Shown here: positions 39,230 through 45,752 of the stretch, one piece after another | How the letters are laid out: each line of letters opens with the position of its first letter | Position numbering within the stretch: position 1 is the first letter of the stretch | From: Deltaproteobacteria bacterium | Lineage (GTDB): Bacteria > Myxococcota_A > UBA796 > CAJQPC01 | Assembly: GCA_016717595.1 (NCBI GenBank) | Contig: JADKFE010000067.1 | Coordinates: forward strand, 1 to 45,752 | Direction of reading: 5' to 3' | DNA: 45,752 bases | Notes under the pieces: model-generated | What the model saw: the letters and a program-made list of their open reading frames with translations, nothing else | Database searches by the model: none | What the model was told of the DNA's origin: nothing | Program-made: the position numbers and the translations under genes

Positions 39230-40477
39230 TCAAATTTGACATCCTGCGGACACCGATGACGCGGGGGCGGTGAGCGGGCCCTCACACACGAACACGGTGA
39301 CGCCGTCGGGTGCGCGCCCCAGGAGCCGCTCATGGGCGGTCAGGCCGACCTCACCCGGGCTCGTGAGCGGGCGGTCGGCGGCGAGCACGACGCTGATCGT
39401 GCGCAGCGGATCCACGCGGCGCAAGGCGTGGAGCGCCTCGGCGAGATCAAGGGCGTCGGCGGAGGTCGCGCGCAGCACAGGCCCCGGCGCGGCGTCAGGG
39501 AGCGGCGTCTCGGGGGACGTGAGCACCACGACCACACCCAGCCGCGCCCGCGCCTCGACAAGATCCGACAAAACCTCAGGGATCACAACGATCTTCGGCG
39601 CGTGTGGCGCGCGCGCCGGTCGGAGGTGCGCGGGCAGCCCGGCGCGTCGGCGTGTGGTGAAGGCCGCCGTCGCCAGGGCGGTGAGGGCGCAGAGGGCCAA
39701 GGAGAACGGCAGGCTCCAGCTCGGCGGTCGGCCCGTGGGGCCTCCGGGCGCGCCTTGGGGGGGGCCTCCGTCTTGAGGAGGGGTGCTTGCGGGGCCCGCG
39801 TCTTGGCTCTTGGGGCGGCTCAACATCGCCCAGTCCGCCGGGGCGAGGCCTTCAGCGGTGAGCCGGGCCTTGAGCACCGCGGCGCCTTCAGGAAAACGCG
39901 CCGTGTACCGCTCGGCCTCGGCGCCGCCCCGCAGCGTGACCTCCAGCGCGTAGCCTGGCGCTGGGCCCGCGCAGGTGGCGACGCCGTCGTTCTGGGCGCG
40001 GTCGGGGAAGCTGCCGTCGTCGCGGCAGGTCAGCTCCACGCGGCCTCCGGCGCCGGAGAGCAGCACCACCGGGGCCTGCACCACGGGGCCTCGGTCAATC
40101 TCCAGGACAAACGCCGGGACCGGCGGGCGCGGCGCCCCAGCCTCGCCCGCGGGCGGCGGTCCGCTCACCAAGGCCGCGGCGCGACCACGGGCGACGAGCC
40201 CCCAGCTTGGGCCCTCCGGGCTGCCTCCTTCAGCGGGCAGGCCCCGCGCGCCGTCGATGAGCGCGACCACCCGGGGGCCGCCCACCCACGGCGGCAGCTC
40301 GCCGCAGGTGAAGACGCCGTCGCCGGGGGACGTGTCGCCGCCTGCGCCGTCGTCGCGGCACAAGGCGGCGTCTTCAGCGTCACCCTCGGCGCGCAGCACC
40401 ACCACCGAGCGCGCGTCGCCCACCTCAGACACCCAGGGCCGCTCCGCCCAGGCGAGGCTCATCCACAGCCACCACAT
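39230..40477 (-). CDS. Single-span membrane protein with extracytoplasmic beta-rich part
   Basis: 415 residues from the ATG at 40477 (AGGA 9 bp upstream); the open frame to 40642 is unlikely to be used. A signal peptide (W-W-L-W-M-S-L-A-W-A) is followed by about 240 residues with D-D-G...D-G-V-x-T-C motifs that occur twice (C-R-D-D-G), suggesting two related beta domains. A Pro/Gly linker, one transmembrane helix (about residues 275-295) and a basic patch lead to a C-terminal alpha/beta domain of about 110 residues with V-V-V-L-T-S and T-I-S-V-V-L-A strands. No family was recognised. The divergent gene starts only 37 bp away, so their promoters must overlap. Confidence 0.72.
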   Translation of the reverse strand: MWWLWMSLAWAERPWVSEVGDARSVVVLRAEGDAEDAALCRDDGAGGDTSPGDGVFTCGELPPWVGGPRVVALIDGARGLPAEGGSPEGPSWGLVARGRAAALVSGPPPAGEAGAPRPPVPAFVLEIDRGPVVQAPVVLLSGAGGRVELTCRDDGSFPDRAQNDGVATCAGPAPGYALEVTLRGGAEAERYTARFPEGAAVLKARLTAEGLAPADWAMLSRPKSQDAGPASTPPQDGGPPQGAPGGPTGRPPSWSLPFSLALCALTALATAAFTTRRRAGLPAHLRPARAPHAPKIVVIPEVLSDLVEARARLGVVVVLTSPETPLPDAAPGPVLRATSADALDLAEALHALRRVDPLRTISVVLAADRPLTSPGEVGLTAHERLLGRAPDGVTVFVCEGPLTAPASSVSAGCQI

Positions 40478-40514
40478 ACGGACACTTCCTCGTGCTAGGA
40501 TAGCCGAAGCGCGC

Positions 40515-41360
40515 ATGAAGCTGAGCCCCCTCCACTCCTTCGCCCTCTTCTTCGCCCTGTCTTGCGCGGGGGACGAGGCCGCGCCCGAGGCGCAGACGGC
40601 GGCGCCCGAGGCCAGCACCGCGGAGAGCCCGACCCCGAGCACCCTGGTGCAGTCGCTCTACGCCGGGGAGACCGGCGCGCTCGCCGCCGAGGCCGGGGAT
40701 CGGGCGCGGATCCTGCTGTGGTTGCGGGGCCTCGCGCTCTCGCCGACAGAGCTGGGGCTGACCTGCGCCGCCGCTGAGGCCGTCGCCGCCACCCGCCAGC
40801 GCGCCGCCGCCGAGCGTCAACGGCTGGCTGAGGAGGAGTCCGCCGCGCTCACGCCGCACTACGAGGCCCTCAGCGTGCGGCTCCTGCAGGGCCCGCTGGA
40901 CGAGGCTGAGGCCGCGAGCTGGGCCGCGCGCATCGACGCCGCCCGGGCGGGCTTGGGGGATCCTCTGGCCTTAGAGCGCGCGGCGGTGGAGGCGGCCTTG
41001 GGTGAGGCCACCCGCCTGCAGAGCGCCCTGGGTCGCCGCGAAGGCCTGGGCGGCGCCTTGTTTCTGCTGCGCCGTGAGGTCAGCGACGGCGCGCGACCGG
41101 GGCTGTACGAGGGGGTCTTGGGCCGACCCTGGGACCCTGGCGACTTCGCCTCGCTGCGCCGCGCGAGCGCCCCGGCGGAGCCCGGCCAGCTCGACATCGG
41201 CGGCTTGTGGAGCTTAGAGGCCGGGGACTGGCGCCTGCTGCCCTCGCTTACGGATCAGCAGATCCGGGTGATCCTCACCTTGGCCTTGGACCACCCCCAG
41301 ACCGCCCCCACCTGTCGCGCGCTGGAGGCCACGACGAGCGCCAAGAGGTCGCCGCCATGA
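40515..41360 (+). CDS. Helical lipoprotein of unknown function (GT-C operon, first gene)
   Basis: 281 residues from the ATG at 40515; the frame is open far to the left, but this start gives a signal peptide with lipobox L-S-C and fits the divergent promoter. After a Glu/Ala/Thr-rich spacer the protein is almost entirely helical (Ala/Leu/Arg/Glu), with no recognised motif. Its TGA overlaps the next ATG (ATGA). It resembles the third gene of the operon in general composition and in a short L-T-x-x-Q segment, so both may be periplasmic partners of the membrane protein between them. Confidence 0.7.
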   Translation: MKLSPLHSFALFFALSCAGDEAAPEAQTAAPEASTAESPTPSTLVQSLYAGETGALAAEAGDRARILLWLRGLALSPTELGLTCAAAEAVAATRQRAAAERQRLAEEESAALTPHYEALSVRLLQGPLDEAEAASWAARIDAARAGLGDPLALERAAVEAALGEATRLQSALGRREGLGGALFLLRREVSDGARPGLYEGVLGRPWDPGDFASLRRASAPAEPGQLDIGGLWSLEAGDWRLLPSLTDQQIRVILTLALDHPQTAPTCRALEATTSAKRSPP

Positions 41361-43516
41361 GGGCGGCCGGGCGCTGGGCCGCCTGGGCGCTTTTGTACCT
41401 GCTCGGCGCCGTGGCGTTCACCTGGCCGATGCCCCAGCACCTCGCCGACGCCGTCTGGGGCGACCGCTTCGACACCTGGACGACCCTGTGGCTCATCGAT
41501 CATCTGCACGGGCGCCTGATGAGCGGGGACTGGTCGGAGACGAGTCAGGCCATCCTCTACCCCTTGGGCTACAACCTCTGGAGCTTCGGGCACGTCGGCG
41601 TGCAGCTCGTGGGCGTGGCGCTCATGGCCCTGGGCCTGCCTGTGGTGGCGGCGTACAACGTCTTGAATTTGCTCGCGTTCACCACCACGGGCCTCGGCGC
41701 CCACGCGCTGGGGCGGCGGCTCTCGGGGGGTGACGCCGGTGGGCTGCTCGCCGGGGCCACCTTCACGTTTAACCCCTACACCTACGGCGAGATGGCCGCG
41801 GGCTGCGTGGAGCTCGTCGCCGCGGGCTTGTTGCCGCTCTACGCCTTGAGCCTCGTGCGCCTCAGCGACGCGCCGAGCCCCCGACGCGCCGTCGTCGCTG
41901 GGCTCACCCTCGCGGTGATCGGCCCGTTCAACTGGTACTACACGGCGTTCGCGGGGATGTTCACCGGGGTGTTCTGGCTCTGGCGCCTGGTCACGCCCTC
42001 GGCCACCCGCGCCAAGACGCTCACCCTGCTGCCCCTCGCCGTGCTCGGCGCCGCGCTCACCAACGCGCCGCTCATCCCCAAGGTGCGCCAAGAGACGCCG
42101 TCCCGGGTCGAGATCAGCGCCGAGAGCTTCTCGGAGGCCCGCTGGCGCGACGCGATGACCTTGACCGATGGATCCGTGCCGCTCCAGGCGCTCACTGAAG
42201 AACGAATGGAGTCCGCGGACACGATGCAGGTGGTCATCAACTCGACCTCGCTGCAGAACCTCGCCCGCGGCGGCTTCCCCACGAACCCTCTGGAGAGCAC
42301 CCCGGGGCGACTCGCCTGGATCGTGGGGTTGGTGGGCCTCGCCGCCTCTGGCCGTCGGGGCCTGCCCTGGGCGGTGTTCACCTTGGGCTTCACCACGCTC
42401 ACCTTGGGGCCGTTCGTGCAGCTCGACGCCACGCCGCCTCTGCCGGAGTGGTCGTCGCACACGCCGTTGCCGTACTACGCGCTGTACAACGAGCTGCCGT
42501 TCTTCGCCAAGGCCTATCGACCCTACCGCATCGGCGTGCTGAGCCTGATGTGCCTCTCGGCCTTAGGCGCCGTGGGCCTCGCCGCGCTCTCTGACCGCGC
42601 GCGCTGGGCCTTGGCCGGGCCCCTGGCCTTGGCGATGATGAGCCAGCCCCTGTGGACCGGCGCCGCCGACCGCGCTCTCGCCGACGCCCGGCACCCCGAG
42701 GCCTACGCCAAGCTGAACGACGCGCCGCCGGGCGCGGTGATTGAGCTGCCCCTGCTCTACCAGCCCGCGACCCCCGCCAACGCGCGGTTTCAGTACAACC
42801 AGCTCGCCCATCGCCGCCCGATGTTGAACTGCAACCAGCTCATCCGGCGCACGGATCTCGCGCGGTTTCGGGACTACGTCTCCCAGAACACCCTGCTCAC
42901 CTTCGCCTTAGATCTGGGCCGGGCCCAGCCGCCGTATGGCTTCACCTGGGCTGACGTGCGGGCGCTCAAAGACCAAGGTTTTGGGCTGATCCTCACCCAC
43001 ACGGCGCTGCCTGAAGAGCTCGCCCAGCTCGCCGGAGACCAAGAGCACGCCGACCGCCTGCGCCAGCCCGCCTGGGACATGCTCGACGCCGCCTTTGGCC
43101 CGCCCGTGCTCGACGCCGAGGGCCTACGCGCCTACGCCTTGCCCGAGGACGCCCCCGCCGAGGGGGAGGTCACCAGCGCCGGGCACGCCTGGGTGGACCT
43201 CGATCTCCATTGGGACAGCGTCACGTTACACTTGACGCTTCTACCGAACGAGGAGGGCTTGGCCCTGCCTTTGGGTGAAGGCGCCACGCGGCTCTCGATG
43301 TGGGCGCTGAGGCCCGAGGCGGCGCCCGGCGAAGGTTCCCTCACCTTGGTCGTCGGCGACGCCCGCCTGCCCCTGCCCACCACCCCCGGCGCCTGGACCC
43401 GCCTGGAGCGGACGATCCCCGCGGGCGTCACCTCGGCGCGGCTCATCGCCGAGGGGGGCCCCGCGCGCCTTCGGCTGAGCGCCGTGCAGGTCGAGCGCGC
43501 CGGGGTGAGCCCATGA
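41357..43516 (+). CDS. GT-C-like polytopic membrane protein
   Basis: 719 residues from the ATG at 41357 (AGAGG 8 bp upstream, ATGA overlap). It begins with a transmembrane helix followed by W-P-M-P-Q-H-L-A-D-A-V-W-G-D-R-F-D-T-W, an extracytoplasmic loop with acidic residues in the position typical of GT-C enzymes. About ten further hydrophobic segments follow, and then a soluble C-terminal part with a jelly-roll-like end. Families such as ArnT/PMT or YfhO share this plan. It is probably a lipid-linked sugar transferase acting on the periplasmic side. It is the middle gene of a three-gene coupled operon and is related in layout to the protein at the left edge. Confidence 0.8.
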   Translation: MRAAGRWAAWALLYLLGAVAFTWPMPQHLADAVWGDRFDTWTTLWLIDHLHGRLMSGDWSETSQAILYPLGYNLWSFGHVGVQLVGVALMALGLPVVAAYNVLNLLAFTTTGLGAHALGRRLSGGDAGGLLAGATFTFNPYTYGEMAAGCVELVAAGLLPLYALSLVRLSDAPSPRRAVVAGLTLAVIGPFNWYYTAFAGMFTGVFWLWRLVTPSATRAKTLTLLPLAVLGAALTNAPLIPKVRQETPSRVEISAESFSEARWRDAMTLTDGSVPLQALTEERMESADTMQVVINSTSLQNLARGGFPTNPLESTPGRLAWIVGLVGLAASGRRGLPWAVFTLGFTTLTLGPFVQLDATPPLPEWSSHTPLPYYALYNELPFFAKAYRPYRIGVLSLMCLSALGAVGLAALSDRARWALAGPLALAMMSQPLWTGAADRALADARHPEAYAKLNDAPPGAVIELPLLYQPATPANARFQYNQLAHRRPMLNCNQLIRRTDLARFRDYVSQNTLLTFALDLGRAQPPYGFTWADVRALKDQGFGLILTHTALPEELAQLAGDQEHADRLRQPAWDMLDAAFGPPVLDAEGLRAYALPEDAPAEGEVTSAGHAWVDLDLHWDSVTLHLTLLPNEEGLALPLGEGATRLSMWALRPEAAPGEGSLTLVVGDARLPLPTTPGAWTRLERTIPAGVTSARLIAEGGPARLRLSAVQVERAGVSP

Positions 43517-44235
43517 GCCGCCTCACCCGGGCCTTGATCGCCGCCGCGCTGGGCCTCTTCTGGTTCTGGGGCGGACCGGCGGAGCAGCTCGCCGAGGACA
43601 TCTCCCGCGCCCGGGCCGAGGAGCTGCGCAGCGAGGGCGCGGGCCTCGCCGTCGAGGTGATCCTCCGCGCCGCCGACGACGCCCCCGACGCCTTGCCTCG
43701 GGGAGAGGAGGCCCTGGCCCTGGCCGAGCACCTCCGCGCGGCGCTCCAGCACGAGGATCACACCGCCCGCTGGAGCGAAGGCGCCCTGGCGCTGCTCGAC
43801 GACGACCAGCGCGCCGCGGTGAAGCTCGGCGCCGATCGGCCGCCCCTGCCGCCCTCCCGGTCGAACCCCCGCACCCCGGCGGAGCTCGTGCGCCTCGTCG
43901 AGCTGCTCTCGGCCCAGGTCGGCGCCGTCTCGAACCCCCCTCCGCCGCCGCCCGACCAAGATCCCCTCCCCGGCCTCAGCCCCGTCGCCCGCGCCCGCGG
44001 CCTGCTCGCCCTCGTCGAGGCGGGCAGCCCGCCGCTCACCCCCGCCCAAGCCCGGGCGATTCAGGCCGCCGCCCTGGGCGGTGTTCGAGCCCACGAGGCC
44101 CTCTACGCCGAGGTCAGCGTGATCCTCAACACCTTGGACCCAAGCCTGCTGGCGTCTCTGCCCCGCCTCGGCGAGCGCCACGACCCCAACCGCGCTGAGG
44201 CCGCCCTCGCCGCGTTGCGCCGTCGCGGCGGCTGA
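43513..44235 (+). CDS. Secreted or membrane-anchored helical protein (GT-C operon, third gene)
   Basis: 240 residues from the ATG at 43513, overlapping the GT-C stop (ATGA). A hydrophobic N-terminal segment (L-I-A-A-A-L-G-L-F-W-F-W) acts as a signal or anchor. The rest is helical, with a Pro-rich run (six Pro) around residue 140. No catalytic motif or family was recognised. It is coupled to the GT-C gene and so probably works with it in the envelope. It ends two bases before the convergent beta-propeller gene. Confidence 0.7.
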   Translation: MSRLTRALIAAALGLFWFWGGPAEQLAEDISRARAEELRSEGAGLAVEVILRAADDAPDALPRGEEALALAEHLRAALQHEDHTARWSEGALALLDDDQRAAVKLGADRPPLPPSRSNPRTPAELVRLVELLSAQVGAVSNPPPPPPDQDPLPGLSPVARARGLLALVEAGSPPLTPAQARAIQAAALGGVRAHEALYAEVSVILNTLDPSLLASLPRLGERHDPNRAEAALAALRRRGG

Positions 44236-44237
44236 GC

Positions 44238-45368
44238 CTAGTCGCCCGTCGGCAACGTGACCCGCCAGATGGTGTACGGCGCCTGGGCGTCGATGTGCGC
44301 GTGGCTCTGCAGCATCACCTCGGGCAAGGCGCTATCAGCGATGTACAAGGCGCCATCGGGGCCAAACGACATGCCGTCTACCCAACGCAGTCGGGGTGAA
44401 CGGAGGAGCGTCTCGGCGCTGCCGTCTTCAGTGATCCGGCTGATGGCCGAGTGCTCGACGTCGCCGATGAGCACCGCGCCGCCGTCGTCGGTGGTGATGC
44501 CGTCGTTGAGCGGCTTCTTGCCCACGGCGACGAGCTGGGCGCTCAAGGCCTCTTCGCTCAGCGTCTCGTCCATGAGCGCCGCGGTCGGCACCCGAAACAC
44601 CGTGTCGTGGCACATCGCCGCCAACCACACCCACTGGCCGTCACGGCTCAGCGCGATGCCGTCGAGGCCCAAGGTCAAGGTGAGCAGGCCGCCGAAGTAG
44701 CGCAGGTTGCCCCCTGGAGCGCGCACCAGCCACGGCTGGGCGCTCAGCGCCGGGTGCCCGCTGAGCACACGACGCGCCGCGCCGGTGGTGGTGTTGACGA
44801 CGATGACCGCGGGCTGGCGGCGCACCACGCTGATATCCGCCACAAACGCCGTCAATCCATCCGCGCTGATCGTGAGATCTTGGAGCATCGAGCCCATGGG
44901 CGCGACGTCCGACTGGAGCCGATGCTCAACAAGGACCGCCCCCGTCGTGGTGTCAAAGGCCCACAAGGTCGCGCCCTTGATCCCGTGCTGGCCGTGATCG
45001 ATCACCCACAGCCGCCCCTGACCGTCGATCTGCGCGCCCAGGGGGGTCACAAACCTGGCCTGGGTGGCCTCGTCGGGCCAAGGGCGGGTGAGGCCCTCAT
45101 CGGCGACCCACAAGAGCGCGCCGCGGGGCCGAGACTCGGGGTGCGCCGTAAAAAACACCCGGCCATCGGCGGCGACGGCGAGGTTTCCGATGGGCTCTGG
45201 GTGTGAGACGACGAGCTCCAACGCCGCGTCGCCCAGGCGAGGGGGGCCGCTGCGATCGGGGAACGGCTCGCCGCCTCGAAACGTCCAGCCCACCCAGCCG
45301 ACCAGCGCCAGCGCCGCCGCGCCGACCCCAACACCCAGCGCCCCGAGGGCCCGCCTGATCCGCGACAT
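44238..45368 (-). CDS. Major royal jelly/yellow-family beta-propeller protein
   Basis: 376 residues from the ATG at 45368 with GGAGG 5 bp upstream; an earlier in-frame start at 45419 is rejected. An N-terminal hydrophobic helix (about residues 8-30) anchors or exports it. The body shows family features of MRJP/yellow proteins: L-W-V-I-D-H-G, L-Q-D-L-T-I-S-A-D-G, A-V-I-V-V-N-T-T-T-G-A-A-R-R-V-L, a late D-G-I-A-L-S and W-V-D-G-M-S-F-G-P-D-G-A-L-Y-I-A-D, fitting a six-bladed propeller. Bacterial members are thought to bind small ligands or act as lactonase-like enzymes. The role here is unknown. Confidence 0.85.
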   Translation of the reverse strand: MSRIRRALGALGVGVGAAALALVGWVGWTFRGGEPFPDRSGPPRLGDAALELVVSHPEPIGNLAVAADGRVFFTAHPESRPRGALLWVADEGLTRPWPDEATQARFVTPLGAQIDGQGRLWVIDHGQHGIKGATLWAFDTTTGAVLVEHRLQSDVAPMGSMLQDLTISADGLTAFVADISVVRRQPAVIVVNTTTGAARRVLSGHPALSAQPWLVRAPGGNLRYFGGLLTLTLGLDGIALSRDGQWVWLAAMCHDTVFRVPTAALMDETLSEEALSAQLVAVGKKPLNDGITTDDGGAVLIGDVEHSAISRITEDGSAETLLRSPRLRWVDGMSFGPDGALYIADSALPEVMLQSHAHIDAQAPYTIWRVTLPTGD

Positions 45369-45434
45369 CTTCGCCTCCGCCCGTGAGGGGACAAGCGCCA
45401 GTCTACCGGATCCCGTCACGTAGAGGCCCCAGCC

Positions 45435-45752
45435 TCAGGCCTCGGCGGTGATCGACGGGGTCCAGGCCGCACGAAGCTGGGCCTCGGTGACCAAAAACTT
45501 CACCAGCCCTTGGCGTGTGGGCAGGTGAACATCGGCCTCAAAGGCGCGCCCGGTGAAGCTGCCCAAGGAGAGCTCGCCGCCGGTCACACGCAGCTCACCG
45601 CGCAGCTCTGGCCAGTCAAACGGGACCTGCCCTTGGCCCTGAAAGTACGCCCCAGCCGCGAGACGGACGAGGTCGAGCTTCTGCTCCTCCGTGAGCGGGA
45701 GCGGGCAAACGATGAAGATGAGGCCCCAACGGAGCATGGGCGAAGTTTCCAT
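45435..45752 (-). CDS. Hypothetical protein cut by the right edge
   Basis: An ATG occupies the last three bases of the window, but the gene may start further right. The 105 visible residues have a hydrophobic segment (L-I-F-I-V-C-P-L-P-L) that may be a membrane helix, then an alpha/beta part with an E-L-R-G-E-L-R-V-T-G-G-E-L strand pair. The family is not recognised. The gene lies 66 bp upstream of the royal-jelly-family gene on the same strand. Confidence 0.5.
   Translation of the reverse strand: METSPMLRWGLIFIVCPLPLTEEQKLDLVRLAAGAYFQGQGQVPFDWPELRGELRVTGGELSLGSFTGRAFEADVHLPTRQGLVKFLVTEAQLRAAWTPSITAEA

Overview
The window comes from a high-GC bacterium, most likely a myxobacterium or relative (Myxococcota). 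The evidence is seen in the sequence: secreted proteins ending in a Gly-Cys-Ser / hydrophobic helix / Arg-rich tail of the MYXO-CTERM type, Cys-Asp-rich MopE-like calcium-binding repeats, an MglA-type GTPase with two roadblock proteins and a DUF4388 protein, and frequent GTG starts. There is no rRNA, tRNA, CRISPR array, phage or intact transposable element. Genes are densely packed, with many ATGA/GTGA overlaps.

Region 1 (1-14.3 kb) is an envelope and secretome block. It holds a 5'-truncated GT-C-like membrane protein with two tandem modules, then a leftward operon of four paralogous Ig-like MYXO-CTERM proteins ending in an exported lipoprotein with phosphohistidine and PEP/pyruvate-dikinase-type ATP-binding domains. 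Two of the paralogs share an almost identical 165-bp 3' end, and in one of them the frame is broken and restored. A small Cys-rich lipoprotein, a beta-helix/MopE protein, a ComEC-type metallo-hydrolase fused to a ComEA-type helix-hairpin-helix, and an alpha/beta-hydrolase lipoprotein follow.

Region 2 (14.3-19.6 kb) is a compact leftward operon: a GATC-type DNA adenine methyltransferase, a STAND-like ATPase/TPR protein with degenerate nucleotide-binding motifs, and a Rieske protein with a long uncharacterised helical domain. GATC-bearing inverted repeats lie in front of it.

Region 3 (19.6-25.5 kb) has a rightward run: a MopE/FG-GAP lipoprotein, a pseudouridine synthase whose first codons hold a dense GATC cluster, and a nicotinamide riboside salvage pair (pnuC, nadR). 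A convergent lipoprotein gene follows. Next is a 500-bp gene-poor interval (25.5-26.07 kb) bracketed by two leftward intrinsic terminators. It contains two tiny ORFs with good ribosome sites and near-identical starts, and looks like a separate, undescribed small transcript.

Region 4 (26-34.4 kb) holds a 988-residue protein joining YwqK-type MORN repeats to a YwqG/DUF1963-like domain, a secreted protein, a PlsC acyltransferase, a GT4 glycosyltransferase, and a divergent 830-residue protein with a possible transglutaminase-elicitor-like Cys motif.

Region 5 (34.6-38.4 kb) is a rightward GTPase module: MglA-like GTPase, DUF4388 protein (frameshifted as given), two roadblock/LC7 proteins, an HhH protein and an HU-like protein. 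Region 6 (38.4-45.75 kb) has an Asp/Ser/Ala-repeat lipoprotein, a membrane protein, a three-gene coupled operon around a second GT-C-like protein, a royal-jelly/yellow-family beta-propeller and a gene cut by the right edge.
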